Assembly: GCF_040655735.1 (NCBI RefSeq)
Contig: NZ_JBFAKK010000012.1
Coordinates: forward strand, 186,001-250,000
Direction: 5' to 3'
DNA from: Phytomonospora sp040655735
GTDB taxonomy: Bacteria; Actinomycetota; Actinomycetes; Mycobacteriales; Micromonosporaceae
Length of the DNA: 64,000 bases
Shown: piece by piece, positions 17,370 to 25,975 of the stretch
Position numbering within the stretch: position 1 is the stretch's first letter
Layout of the letters: each line of letters begins with the position of its first letter
The notes under the pieces: generated by a model
Told to the model about the DNA's origin: nothing
Database searches by the model: none
What the model saw: only the letters and a program-made list of their open reading frames with translations
Position numbers and translations under genes: made by a program

Positions 17370-18131
17370 ATGCTGCTGTGCATCGACGTCGGTAACACCA
17401 ACACCGTCCTGGCCACCTTCGACGGCGACAAGCTCGTGCACTCGTGGCGAATCCGCACGGACTCGCGGGCCACCGCCGACGAGCTCGCGCTCATGCTGCG
17501 CGGGCTGCTGGCCGGCGACAACGTGCAGATCACCGGCGTCGCGCTGTGCTCGACCGTCCCGCAGGCCGGCCGCGAGATCCACCGGATGCTGGAGCGCCAC
17601 TACGGCGGCGTGCCCAACGTCGTCGTGGGCCCCGGCACGAAGACCGGCGTGCACCTGGCGATCGACAACCCCAAGGAGGTCGGCGCCGACCGGGTCACCA
17701 ACACCCTGGCGGCCTACACCCTCTACGGGGGCCCGGCGATCATCGTCGACTTCGGCACCTCCACCAACATCGACGTGATCAGCGGCAAGGGCGAGTTCCT
17801 CGGCGGGGCCTTCGCGCCCGGTATCGAGATCTCCATCGACGCCCTGGCGCAGCGGGCCGCGCAGCTGCACAAGGTCGAGCCGGTCAAGCCGCGCTCGGTG
17901 ATCGGGAAGAACACGACCGAGTGCCTCCAGTCGGCGATCGTGTACGGCTTCGCCGGGCAGGTCGACGGGCTGGTGTCGCGGATGATCACCGAGCTGGGCG
18001 GGTCGGTGGCGGCGGTGGTCGCCACGGGCGGTCTGGCGCCGGTGGTGATCGGGGAGTGCGCGACGGTCACGCACTACGAGCCGATGCTGACGCTGATCGG
18101 GCTGCGGATGATCTACGAGAAGAACGCCTGA
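17370..18131 (+). CDS. coaX: type III pantothenate kinase
   Basis: Phosphorylates pantothenate, the first step of CoA synthesis. The 253-residue protein has the ASKHA phosphate-binding motif CIDVGNTNTVLA at residues 4-15, the family motifs PKEVGADRVTN and IVDFGTSTNIDV, and FAPGIEISIDAL with AAQL following. AGGAG at 17359-17363 gives a good ribosome binding site 6 bases before ATG 17370. It closes the pan-nad cluster and is followed by a strong terminator. Confidence 0.95.
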   Translation: MLLCIDVGNTNTVLATFDGDKLVHSWRIRTDSRATADELALMLRGLLAGDNVQITGVALCSTVPQAGREIHRMLERHYGGVPNVVVGPGTKTGVHLAIDNPKEVGADRVTNTLAAYTLYGGPAIIVDFGTSTNIDVISGKGEFLGGAFAPGIEISIDALAQRAAQLHKVEPVKPRSVIGKNTTECLQSAIVYGFAGQVDGLVSRMITELGGSVAAVVATGGLAPVVIGECATVTHYEPMLTLIGLRMIYEKNA

Positions 18132-18143
18132 CCCGTAACGCGA

Positions 18144-18179
18144 ACGACGGCCGCCCCTCCGTGGAGAGGCGGCCGTCGT
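18144..18179. terminator. hairpin terminator after coaX
   Basis: A perfect 12-bp stem (ACGACGGCCGCC at 18144-18155 with its complement at 18168-18179) and a 12-base loop, followed by CGTTT. It ends coaX and may also serve the convergent peptide genes. Confidence 0.75.
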
Positions 18180-18191
18180 CGTTTCACGTCA

Positions 18192-18347
18192 TCAGCCGGT
18201 GCAGTACACCTTGGGGCCGCAGATGTAGGCGTCGAAGCCCTGGCACAGCGGCGAGTTGTACTCCCAGTAGCAACCGGCGGCCTTGGCCTCCTGCTTGGGG
18301 ACGAGGCGGGCGAGTACGCGGTCGGTGATCGTGGCGAGTTTCTTCAT
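18192..18347 (-). CDS. small Cys-rich peptide 2
   Basis: A 51-residue peptide beginning at ATG 18347, preceded by AGGAGG about 8 bases upstream. The N-terminal half, MKKLATITDRVLARLVPK, is basic and amphipathic; the C-terminal half, from AAGCYWEYNS to the end, has four Cys and several Tyr. It is a paralogue of the gene just upstream, with which it shares the leader and the four-Cys plan but little of the core. This leader/core split looks like a secreted disulfide peptide or a modified-peptide precursor. No modification enzyme or transporter is obvious beside it. Confidence 0.6.
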   Translation of the reverse strand: MKKLATITDRVLARLVPKQEAKAAGCYWEYNSPLCQGFDAYICGPKVYCTG

Positions 18348-18431
18348 GACGGGTTCCTCCTTGGGAATGGTGAGGTGGTTCCGGTCGCCGCCCGGGGCCG
18401 GGGGAGCGGCCCCGGGGGCAGTCATGGCGGT

Positions 18432-18578
18432 CTAGAAGCAGGGCCCGACCTGGCCGTTGAGGCAGACGTTGCAGTAGCCCTCGGGCCGCTCCTCCATCCA
18501 GCACACCGTCGCCGAGGCGTCGGTCTTGGGGACGAGCCGGCCGAGGACGCGGTCGGCGAGTTTCGCGAGCTTCTTCAT
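18432..18578 (-). CDS. small Cys-rich peptide 1
   Basis: A 48-residue peptide from ATG 18578, preceded by GAGGTTCC with a good AGGAGG-like site. Leader MKKLAKLADRVLGRLVPK is almost identical to that of the neighbouring peptide; the core after TDASA contains four Cys, in VCWMEE, YCNVCLNG and GPCF. The strong leader conservation with a variable Cys-bearing core resembles precursor peptides. It is too short for ordinary gene calling but has start, ribosome site, paralogue and promoter in the right places. Confidence 0.6.
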   Translation of the reverse strand: MKKLAKLADRVLGRLVPKTDASATVCWMEERPEGYCNVCLNGQVGPCF

Positions 18579-18622
18579 GGGAACCTCCTCGATGGGACCG
18601 GTCGGGCACCGGCCTGCAAGCC

Positions 18623-18651
18623 ATGATCACGACGCTCGGATGCCCGGTCAA
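18623..18651 (-). promoter_or_regulatory. promoter of the Cys-rich peptide genes
   Basis: Read on the minus strand: TTGACC (18651-18646), 17 bases, GATCAT (18628-18623). Transcription would start near 18615, giving a leader of about 35 bases before ATG 18578. Confidence 0.5.
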
Positions 18652-18899
18652 TACCCCGCCGGATGGTTCGTCCTTGTTCGCCCCGATCTCATATGCGGTG
18701 GGATGTGCGGTTTTCGGTCGCCCTCGGCCATCACGTGCTCCTCTCCGCACGAATCCAGGGGGAGCGGGGTGTCGTTGAGCAGTCGACCCCGCGCGGTCGG
18801 TGATCACTCCACGCGTGGCGGGACCTCGTCGAACGAACTCGGCCGCCGTCCGCCGGGAGCGGCCGGTCCGGAGGGCCTTCCGGTGGGATGATCGGGGTC

Positions 18900-19646
18900 A
18901 TGACCGCCGATGATCGTCAAGCCCGCTCCTTCGGCCAGGCCGCCGACGCCTACGACGCCATCCGGCCCAGCTATCCGCGCGAGGCCATCGAATGGGCGCT
19001 GGGAACCGAGCCGCTGGAGGTCGTCGACCTCGGCGCAGGCACCGGCATCCTCAGCCGCCTGCTGGCCGCCGTCGGGCACCGTGTGACGGCCGTCGACCCC
19101 GACCACAAGATGCTCGCCGCCCTGCGCGCCAAGAGCGCCGGAGTCGCCGACGCCAGACCCGGCGACGCCGAGCACATCCCGCTCCCCGACGCCTCCGCCG
19201 ACGCGGTCACCGCCGGCCAGGCCTATCACTGGTTCGACCCCGGACACGCCCACCCGGAGATCGCGCGCGTCCTGCGCCCCGGCGGTGTGTTCGTGCCCAT
19301 CTGGAACATCCGCGACAGTTCCGTGCCCTGGGTCGCCGAGATGTCCGAGTACATCGGCACCTCCAAGGCCGAACGCACCGTCCGCCAACTCGAGGGCAGC
19401 CACTTCCCGCCCTACTTCGAACCCACCGAGCGCTTCGAGACCCGCTACACCAGGCCCTTCGACGAGGACGCGCTCGTCGAACTGGTCAAGTCCCGCTCCT
19501 ACTACCTGACCGGCGACGACGCCCACCGCGCCGAACTCGAACGACGCGCCCGCGACCTCGTCCACACCCACCCCGACCTCGCCGGCCGCGACACTTTCGA
19601 GCTGCCCTACGTGACCGTCGCCTACCGTCTACGGCACAACGGCTAA
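18900..19646 (+). CDS. class I SAM-dependent methyltransferase
   Basis: A 248-residue protein with SAM motif I VVDLGAGTGILSRLL, the acidic AVDPDHKML after it, motif DAEHIPLPDASADAV and LRPGGVFVPIWN, i.e. a methyltransferase-11 type fold. N-terminal FGQAADAYDAIRPSYP is typical of the group that includes many small-molecule methylases. ATG 18900 was preferred over 18888 because it removes four non-conserved residues. The substrate is not evident; its closeness to the peptide genes on the other strand could be chance. Confidence 0.8.
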   Translation: MTADDRQARSFGQAADAYDAIRPSYPREAIEWALGTEPLEVVDLGAGTGILSRLLAAVGHRVTAVDPDHKMLAALRAKSAGVADARPGDAEHIPLPDASADAVTAGQAYHWFDPGHAHPEIARVLRPGGVFVPIWNIRDSSVPWVAEMSEYIGTSKAERTVRQLEGSHFPPYFEPTERFETRYTRPFDEDALVELVKSRSYYLTGDDAHRAELERRARDLVHTHPDLAGRDTFELPYVTVAYRLRHNG

Positions 19647-19753
19647 AAGCCGTCGAGAGCGCTTCGGGGCGGCACGTATTCTGGGGTGGATTTTTCTTCT
19701 GGCCCGCGCGAATGCGCGGACCGGCCGAGTTTCCACCAAGAAGGACATACGCC

Positions 19754-21256
19754 GTGAGCGACAGCCCAGCCGTACCCGGAATCGAGGATCTGCCCGAGCA
19801 GATGCGGATCAGGCGCGAGAAGCGTGCCGAGCTGCTCGCCTCGGGCGCCGAACCGTATCCGCTGGGCGCCAAGCGCACGCATACCCTCGCCGAGATCCGC
19901 GCGAAGTACGCCGAGCTGGCCACCGACACCGCCACCGGCGACAAAGTGTCCGTGACCGGGCGCGTCATGTTCATGCGCAACACCGGCAAACTGTGTTTCG
20001 CGACACTTCGCGAAGGCGACGGCACCGAATTGCAGGCCATGCTCTCGCTGGCCAATGTCGGCGAGGAGCGACTCGGCGAGTGGAAGCACCTCGTCGACAT
20101 CGGCGACCAGGTCGTCATCGCCGGCGAGATCATCTCCAGCCGCCGGGGCGAGCTTTCCGTGCTCGCCGACGAGTGGGAGATGACCGCGAAGGCGCTTCGG
20201 CCCCTTCCCGTCGCGCACAAGGACATGAGCGAGGAAATGCGCGTCCGGCAGCGCTATGTCGACCTCATCATGCGTCCCGGCGCGCAGAAGACGGTGCGGA
20301 CCCGTTCGGCTGTCGTACGGTCTCTTCGCGAACAGTTCCACGAGCGTGGTTTCATGGAGGTCGAGACCCCCATGCTCCAGCCGATTCACGGCGGAGCATC
20401 GGCGCGGCCCTTCGCGACCCACAGTAACGCTTTCGATACGGATCTATTCTTGCGGATCGCACCGGAGTTGTACCTGAAACGCTGCGTGGTCGGCGGACTG
20501 GACAAGGTATTCGAGATCAATCGGAATTTTCGCAACGAGGGCAGTGACTCTAGTCACGCGCCGGAGTTCGCAATGCTCGAAGCCTATGAGGCGTACGGGA
20601 ACTACGACACCGTCGCGGCTCTCGTTCGTGATCTAGTCCAGGGCACCGCGCGTGACGCCTTTGGCTCCACTGTGGTCACCCACGCCGACGGAACCGAGTA
20701 CGACCTGGGCGGACAGTGGAGGGAAGTGACGCTGTTCGGTGCCATTTCCGAAGCGCTGGGTGAGGAAGTCACCGTCCGGACCCCGTACGAAACCCTCAAG
20801 AAGCACGCCGAGCGGATCGAACTGGACGTCGATCCGGTCTGGAGCGCCGGTCAGCTCGCCGAGGAGATTTTCGAGGAACTCGTCGTCGACAAACTGGTCG
20901 CGCCCACGTTTGTGCGCGACTACCCGGTGGAGACGTCCCCCCTGGTTCGCGACCACCGCAGCGAACCGGGCCTTACCGAGAAATGGGACCTCTACGCCGT
21001 AGGCGTCGAGCTGGGAACCGGCTACTCGGAGCTCGTCGACCCCGTCATCCAGCGAGAACGTTTCGTGCAGCAGGCGCGTCAGGCGGCGCGCGGCGACGCC
21101 GACGCGATGCGCCTCGACGAGGATTTCCTGCGGGCAATGGAGTACGGCATGCCCCCGCTGGGCGGCTTCGGCATGGGCATTGACCGGCTGCTGATGATGC
21201 TCACCGGCCTGGGAATCCGGGAAACCATCCTCTTCCCAATGCTGCGGCCCGAGTAG
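19754..21256 (+). CDS. lysS: lysyl-tRNA synthetase, class II
   Basis: Charges tRNA-Lys. The 500-residue protein has an N-terminal OB-fold (SVTGRVMFMRNTGKL, ATLREGDGTELQAML) and class II core motifs: motif 1 before FHERGFMEVETPMLQP, motif 2 FRNEGSDSSHAPEFAMLEAY and motif 3 GGFGMGIDRLLMMLTG. GTG 19754 follows AAGAAGG by a usual distance; the upstream frame lies within the methyltransferase gene. The motif 2 sequence differs from the common FRNEG-STRHNPEFT form. The lysS-lsr2-clpC order is the same as in Mycobacterium. Confidence 0.95.
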   Translation: MSDSPAVPGIEDLPEQMRIRREKRAELLASGAEPYPLGAKRTHTLAEIRAKYAELATDTATGDKVSVTGRVMFMRNTGKLCFATLREGDGTELQAMLSLANVGEERLGEWKHLVDIGDQVVIAGEIISSRRGELSVLADEWEMTAKALRPLPVAHKDMSEEMRVRQRYVDLIMRPGAQKTVRTRSAVVRSLREQFHERGFMEVETPMLQPIHGGASARPFATHSNAFDTDLFLRIAPELYLKRCVVGGLDKVFEINRNFRNEGSDSSHAPEFAMLEAYEAYGNYDTVAALVRDLVQGTARDAFGSTVVTHADGTEYDLGGQWREVTLFGAISEALGEEVTVRTPYETLKKHAERIELDVDPVWSAGQLAEEIFEELVVDKLVAPTFVRDYPVETSPLVRDHRSEPGLTEKWDLYAVGVELGTGYSELVDPVIQRERFVQQARQAARGDADAMRLDEDFLRAMEYGMPPLGGFGMGIDRLLMMLTGLGIRETILFPMLRPE

Positions 21257-21405
21257 GCCGAACGGACGAGTCGAAGATCATCAGTCGGGCTCATGAACCG
21301 CAGGTCGACGCGCTAATAGAGAGCTTGCGGTTTTGTTTGGCTATAGCGTGGGCTATCGTATGCTCGTACGAATAAACTTTCGGGGCATTCACGAAGGGAA
21401 CCCAG

Positions 21406-21765
21406 GTGGCGCAGAAAGTTCAGGTAATCCTCGTCGATGACCTCGACGGCGGCAAGGCCGACGAGTCCGTGAAGTTCGGTCTCGATGGGAAGATCTATGA
21501 GATCGACCTGGCGGCCGACAAGGCGCAGACCTTGCGTGAGGCCCTCGCCGACTACGTCGCGGCCGGGCGTCCCATTGGCCGGTTCCCTTCGATCGGCGGC
21601 AAAGCTCCGGTCGGCGTGCCGGGTCGCGCGGTGCGCCCGACTACCGATCGTGAGCAGAACAAGGCCATTCGCGATTGGGCCAAGAGCAAAGGCAAGCCCG
21701 TCTCCGACCGCGGTCGCATTCCGCAGGAGATCATCGACGAGTACCACGCGCAGGCCGGACACTGA
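21406..21765 (+). CDS. lsr2: nucleoid-associated protein Lsr2
   Basis: An H-NS-like DNA-bridging protein that silences AT-rich, often acquired, genes. The 119-residue protein starts at GTG 21406 (GAAGGGA before it) with MAQKVQVILVDDLDGG, the dimerisation domain, and ends with the AT-hook-like DNA-binding domain: IRDWAKSKGKPVSDRGRIP, where GKPVSDRGRIP provides the RGR minor-groove contact. About 90 bases upstream (21310-21400) is the most AT-rich stretch nearby, which suggests self-silencing. Confidence 0.95.
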   Translation: MAQKVQVILVDDLDGGKADESVKFGLDGKIYEIDLAADKAQTLREALADYVAAGRPIGRFPSIGGKAPVGVPGRAVRPTTDREQNKAIRDWAKSKGKPVSDRGRIPQEIIDEYHAQAGH

Positions 21766-21785
21766 CGTCGGCTCGGCATAACGGT

Positions 21786-21828
21786 CACGACCCCACCACG
21801 CGAAGTGTGGTGGGGTCGTGTTATTTGT
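21786..21828 (+). terminator. intrinsic terminator after lsr2
   Basis: A perfect 14-bp stem, 21786-21799 with 21807-21820, a 7-base loop, and TTATTTGT downstream. Confidence 0.85.
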
Positions 21829-22104
21829 GACGATGTTGTCGGGGCGGTTTGTGCGGGCTCTGCCATTTCAGGCGCTTCTTCTCCCTCGACGTCCGCCGAG
21901 TCCCGGCCCGTCCGGTGCGAGGGCTCATTGTCGCCGCGACGGCAGCCGTCACACAGTGCACTTCGCCACCTGATGCCCGGAGAGCCGCCGCGCGTGCCTC
22001 CGGCGGGCGCCCCGCCCCAAGCGCCCGCTTTCCTCCCGAGCGTCACGAGCCGTCCGGTTCGAGCCCTGTCCGGGCCCTCGAACCCCCGACACGTTTGCTT
22101 CCCG

Positions 22105-22122
22105 TGTTCGCTGATGGCGTAC
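22105..22122. promoter_or_regulatory. ClgR-type operator upstream of clpC
   Basis: TGTTCGCTGATGGCGTAC matches, base for base, the ClgR consensus I recall from Corynebacterium (WNNWCGCYNANRGCGWWS). ClgR activates clp genes in actinobacteria. It is about 50 bases upstream of the likely -35 element. Confidence 0.6.
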
Positions 22123-22168
22123 AACCACACTCCGGCGGAACACACCGCCCGCCACGTAGGTTGGGCAC

Positions 22169-22196
22169 TTGGAGTGTCCGTGACCGACGATAGAGT
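22169..22196 (+). promoter_or_regulatory. clpC promoter
   Basis: TTGGAG at 22169-22174 and TAGAGT at 22191-22196, spaced by 16 bases. The leader to ATG 22314 would be about 110 bases. The rest of 21829-22313 holds no convincing gene. Confidence 0.45.
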
Positions 22197-22313
22197 GAAG
22201 ACCCGGGCACTTGGCACTAACCGACCCGGACCGGCAACACGCCGGGCCACTGAGGTATAGAGGTCCGGCCGGCGTCGGGAGCCCCGTCGCAGGTATGTGA
22301 GGAGCACGAGAGA

Positions 22314-24869
22314 ATGTTTGAGAGGTTCACCGACCGAGCGCGGCGGGTTGTCGTCCTGGCCCAAGAAGAGGCCCGGATGCTCAATCACAACTACATCGGC
22401 ACCGAGCACATCCTGCTCGGGCTCATCCACGAGGGTGAAGGCGTCGCCGCCAAGGCTCTGGAGAGCCTCGGCATCTCGCTCGAGGGCGTCCGCCAGCAGG
22501 TGGAGGAGATCATTGGGCAGGGCCAGCAGGCCCCGAGTGGGCACATCCCGTTCACCCCGCGCGCCAAGAAGGTCCTAGAGCTGTCCTTGCGCGAGGCATT
22601 GCAGCTCGGCCACAACTACATCGGCACTGAGCACATCCTTCTCGGCTTGATCCGCGAAGGCGAGGGTGTCGCCGCTCAGGTGCTCATCAAGCTCGGCGCC
22701 GACTTGAACCGCGTCCGCCAGCAGGTCCTCCAGCTGCTGTCGGGCTACCAGGGCGGCAAGGAGCAGGCCACGGCCGGCGCCGCGACGGGCGAGCAGTCCC
22801 CGTCGACGTCGCTGGTCCTCGACCAGTTCGGCCGCAACCTCACGCAGGCGGCCCGGGACGGCAAGCTCGACCCGGTCATCGGCCGTGAGCGTGAGATCGA
22901 GCGCGTCATGCAGGTCCTGTCGCGCCGTACCAAGAACAACCCCGTGCTGATCGGCGAGCCCGGCGTCGGCAAGACCGCCGCCGTCGAGGGCCTCGCGCAG
23001 GCCATCGTCAAGGGCGAGGTGCCCGAGACCCTCAAGGACAAGCACCTCTACACCCTCGACCTCGGCGCGCTCGTCGCCGGTTCCCGCTACCGCGGTGACT
23101 TCGAGGAGCGCCTGAAGAAGGTCCTCAAGGAGATCCGCACCCGCGGCGACATCATCCTGTTCATCGACGAGATCCACACCCTCGTCGGAGCCGGTGCCGC
23201 CGAAGGCGCGATCGACGCGGCCAGCATCCTCAAGCCGATGCTCGCCCGCGGCGAACTCCAGACGATCGGCGCGACGACCCTCGACGAGTACCGCAAGTAC
23301 CTGGAGAAGGACGCCGCTCTCGAGCGCCGCTTCCAGCCGATCCAGGTCGACGAGCCGACCCTCGCTCACACGATCGAGATCCTCAAGGGCCTTCGCGACC
23401 GCTACGAGGCGCACCACCGCGTGTCCATCACCGATGACGCCCTCGTCGCCGCGGCGACCCTCGCCGACCGCTACATCTCCGACCGCTACCTCCCGGACAA
23501 GGCGATCGACCTGATCGACGAGGCCGGCGCCCGCATGCGCATCCGCCGCATGACCGCGCCGCCGGACCTCCGCGACTTCGACGACCGCATCGCCCAGGCG
23601 AGGCGCGACAAGGAGTCGGCGATCGACGCGCAGGACTTCGAGCGCGCCGCGCAGCTGCGCGACAAGGAGAAGCAGCTGATCGACCAGCGCGACCGTCGCG
23701 AGAAGGAATGGAAGGCCGGGGACCTCGACGTCGTCAGCGAGGTCGACGACGAGATGATCGCCGAAGTGCTGGCGAACTGGACCGGCATCCCCGTGTACAA
23801 GCTGACCGAGGAAGAGACCTCGCGTCTGCTGCACATGGAGGACGAGCTCCACAAGCGCATCATCGGGCAGACCGACGCGGTCAAGGCCGTGTCGCAGGCG
23901 ATCCGCCGTACCCGGGCGGGCCTGAAGGACCCCAAGCGGCCCTCCGGCTCGTTCATATTCGCCGGACCGTCGGGCGTCGGTAAGAGCGAGCTGAGCAAGG
24001 CGCTGGCCGAGTTCCTGTTCGGTTCCGAGGACGCGCTGATCCAGCTCGACATGTCGGAGTTCCACGACCGCTACACGGTGTCCCGCCTCGTCGGTGCGCC
24101 TCCCGGATACGTCGGATACGACGAGGGCGGCCAGCTGACCGAGAAGGTGCGCCGCAAGCCGTTCTCGGTGGTCCTGTTCGACGAGATCGAGAAGGCCCAC
24201 GCCGACGTGTTCAACACGCTCCTCCAGATCCTGGAGGACGGCCGCCTGACCGACGGTCAGGGCCGGATCGTGGACTTCAAGAACACCGTCATCATCCTGA
24301 CCACCAACCTCGGCACGCGTGACGTCGCCAAGGCCGTCTCGATGGGCTTCCAGTCCGACGACGACGGTGGCGAGGCCAGCTACGAGCGGATGAAGCAGAA
24401 GGTCAACGACGAGCTCAAGCAGCACTTCCGGCCTGAGTTCCTCAACCGCATCGACGACACCATCGTCTTCCCGAAGCTCTCGGAGAGCGAGATCGTCTCG
24501 ATCGTGGACCTGATGCTGCACCGCATCGAGGAGCAGCTCAAGAACAAGGACATGACCCTGGAGACCACCCCCGGCGCCCGCCTGTACCTGGGCACCAAGG
24601 GATACGACCCCGTTCTGGGCGCCCGGCCGCTGCGCCGCACGATCCAGCGCGAGATCGAGGACAGTCTCTCGGAGAAGATCCTGTTCAACGAGATCCGGCC
24701 CGGCCAGATCGTCATCGTCGATGTGGAAGGCGAGCCGACCGACATCGAGAACTCCCACCTCACGTTCCGCGCCGCCGACAAGCCGGCGTTGGTGGAGGTG
24801 CCCGACGCGCCTCCGGCCGACCTGACGGCCGAGCCGACGACGAACGGTGGGGACGAGAAGAAGAAGTAG
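22314..24869 (+). CDS. clpC: ATP-dependent Clp protease ATPase ClpC
   Basis: The unfoldase partner of ClpP; 851 residues, the full usual length. Two Clp-N repeats (each with NYIGTEHILLGLI) fill residues 1-140. The first AAA domain has Walker A GEPGVGKT near residue 214 and Walker B ILFIDEIHTL; a UVR-type coiled linker lies near 425-460; the second AAA domain has GPSGVGKS near residue 551, VVLFDEIEKAH and a D2-small domain with LGARPLRRTIQ. A ClpP-contact loop is expected but not obvious by eye. AGGAG precedes ATG 22314. A ClgR-type operator lies upstream. Confidence 0.97.
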   Translation: MFERFTDRARRVVVLAQEEARMLNHNYIGTEHILLGLIHEGEGVAAKALESLGISLEGVRQQVEEIIGQGQQAPSGHIPFTPRAKKVLELSLREALQLGHNYIGTEHILLGLIREGEGVAAQVLIKLGADLNRVRQQVLQLLSGYQGGKEQATAGAATGEQSPSTSLVLDQFGRNLTQAARDGKLDPVIGREREIERVMQVLSRRTKNNPVLIGEPGVGKTAAVEGLAQAIVKGEVPETLKDKHLYTLDLGALVAGSRYRGDFEERLKKVLKEIRTRGDIILFIDEIHTLVGAGAAEGAIDAASILKPMLARGELQTIGATTLDEYRKYLEKDAALERRFQPIQVDEPTLAHTIEILKGLRDRYEAHHRVSITDDALVAAATLADRYISDRYLPDKAIDLIDEAGARMRIRRMTAPPDLRDFDDRIAQARRDKESAIDAQDFERAAQLRDKEKQLIDQRDRREKEWKAGDLDVVSEVDDEMIAEVLANWTGIPVYKLTEEETSRLLHMEDELHKRIIGQTDAVKAVSQAIRRTRAGLKDPKRPSGSFIFAGPSGVGKSELSKALAEFLFGSEDALIQLDMSEFHDRYTVSRLVGAPPGYVGYDEGGQLTEKVRRKPFSVVLFDEIEKAHADVFNTLLQILEDGRLTDGQGRIVDFKNTVIILTTNLGTRDVAKAVSMGFQSDDDGGEASYERMKQKVNDELKQHFRPEFLNRIDDTIVFPKLSESEIVSIVDLMLHRIEEQLKNKDMTLETTPGARLYLGTKGYDPVLGARPLRRTIQREIEDSLSEKILFNEIRPGQIVIVDVEGEPTDIENSHLTFRAADKPALVEVPDAPPADLTAEPTTNGGDEKKK

Positions 24870-25034
24870 GCGGGCTGCTCTGGGGTGGCGTGCTGCTTCG
24901 GTGGTGGGCCGCTCTGGGTGGTGTGAGACGACGGCGGCGCCGTCGGTCCGTGAGGACCGGCGGCGCCGCTTCGCGTGGGTGGGTGGTGGGCGGGGGAGGG
25001 GTGCGTGCCGGCCTGTGCTTTCGTTTCGGTGTGT

Positions 25035-25098
25035 TTCGTGCCGGGGTGCCTTCGTGCCGGGGTGCCTTCGTGCCGGGGTGCCTTCGTGCCGGGGTGCT
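25035..25098. repeat. four tandem 16-bp repeats
   Basis: TTCGTGCCGGGGTGCC is repeated four times end to end; only the last base of the fourth copy differs. It lies 165 bases after clpC in gene-free DNA. Confidence 0.85.
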
Positions 25099-25570
25099 GA
25101 GCGTTAACGACTGGGGGGTCAGGCAGGCGTGCCCTCGCGCGTTGCGGCTTCGTCTCCGCGCTTTCCTGCCTGCGTCGACGTCTCGGTGGCTCCGGCCTTC
25201 CGCGTTTGCTTTTACGCTTCCGGTCCCTGGTGCCCTGCGGGCTGCGCCACGTGTCGCCGCGGCTTCGTGTCTCCGCCCCGCCGCTTCTCCGTGACCTCGC
25301 GTCTCGCGTCTTGGGGCACGCTTGGGCCTTCCGCGTCTCGGTGCCTTCGTGGCTTGCGTCCACGTCTCTGGGGCTTCGCTCCTCCGTCTTTACATCCCTC
25401 GGCCCGTTCGCCCCTTCCGTGACCTCGCGCCTCGCGTCACGCCTGCACCCCTCCGCGCTTCGTCCCTCCACCTCCACCTCTGCCCTTCGTCCCTCTGCGT
25501 CTTGCGGCTGCGCGCTCGCCCCTTCTCTGCCGCAGCTTCTTTCGTCGTGTGTGGCTCTTGCGTGGTCTTG
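25099..25570. other. pyrimidine-biased, gene-free stretch
   Basis: The plus strand is rich in C and T with recurring CTTCGTC, CTCCG and CCGTGACCTCGCG words (the last at about 25289 and 25419). Open frames on either strand here translate to low-complexity Arg/Thr/Pro/Ser runs with no hydrophobic core, so I do not call a gene. Confidence 0.5.
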
Positions 25571-25697
25571 GCGTAAGTTCCTGGGGCGCTGCCCCAGACC
25601 CCGGGCCTCACTCCGGAAACGTTGGGGTGCCTCTCCCTCCTGGCTGGCGCCCCACTGGCGCTTCACCCTGCAGAAGGTTTGGGGTTGGGTGTGTGGG

Positions 25698-25821
25698 GTG
25701 TTTCCGTCTCACGGCCTGTTCAAGGGCACCTGGGGAACCTGCCGGGGTCAAGGGGAAGTGCGCCCTTGACCCCGGCAGAACCCCCAGGTAGGTCCAATCA
25801 CCGGCCGACCGACGGAAACAC
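25698..25821. repeat. large nested inverted repeat
   Basis: Outer arms GTGTTTCCGTC (25698-25708 with 25811-25821), middle arms ACCTGGGG (25728-25735 with 25782-25789) and inner arms of 16 perfect bases (25739-25754 with 25763-25778) nest round an 8-base loop. It may be a small mobile palindrome or a strong terminator-like structure; no T-tract follows. Confidence 0.75.
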
Positions 25822-25880
25822 ACCTCCAGGCGAGGTTTCTGCCGTGCTTCGCACGGCAGCGGACGCCGAAGACGGAGGCG

Positions 25881-25970
25881 GCAGCGGCACACGAGATGGT
25901 TCGCCAGCAGCGGCACACGGGGTGGTTCGGCCAACAGCGGCTCACACGCTGGTTCGGACGGCAGCCGCAC
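25881..25970. repeat. imperfect direct repeats of about 25 bases
   Basis: Three units built on CAGCGGCACACG followed by a TGGTTCG word (about 25882, 25908 and 25935), plus a decayed fourth. Confidence 0.6.
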
Positions 25971-25975
25971 GCATC

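Noticed and set aside
21805..22260. 151-codon open frame between lsr2 and clpC
   Set aside because: It lies over the terminator, operator and promoter of the flanking genes and has no conserved content.
24380..25666. 428-codon minus-strand open frame after clpC
   Set aside because: Translates to Arg/Glu/Pro low complexity and runs into the antisense of clpC; read as repetitive DNA.
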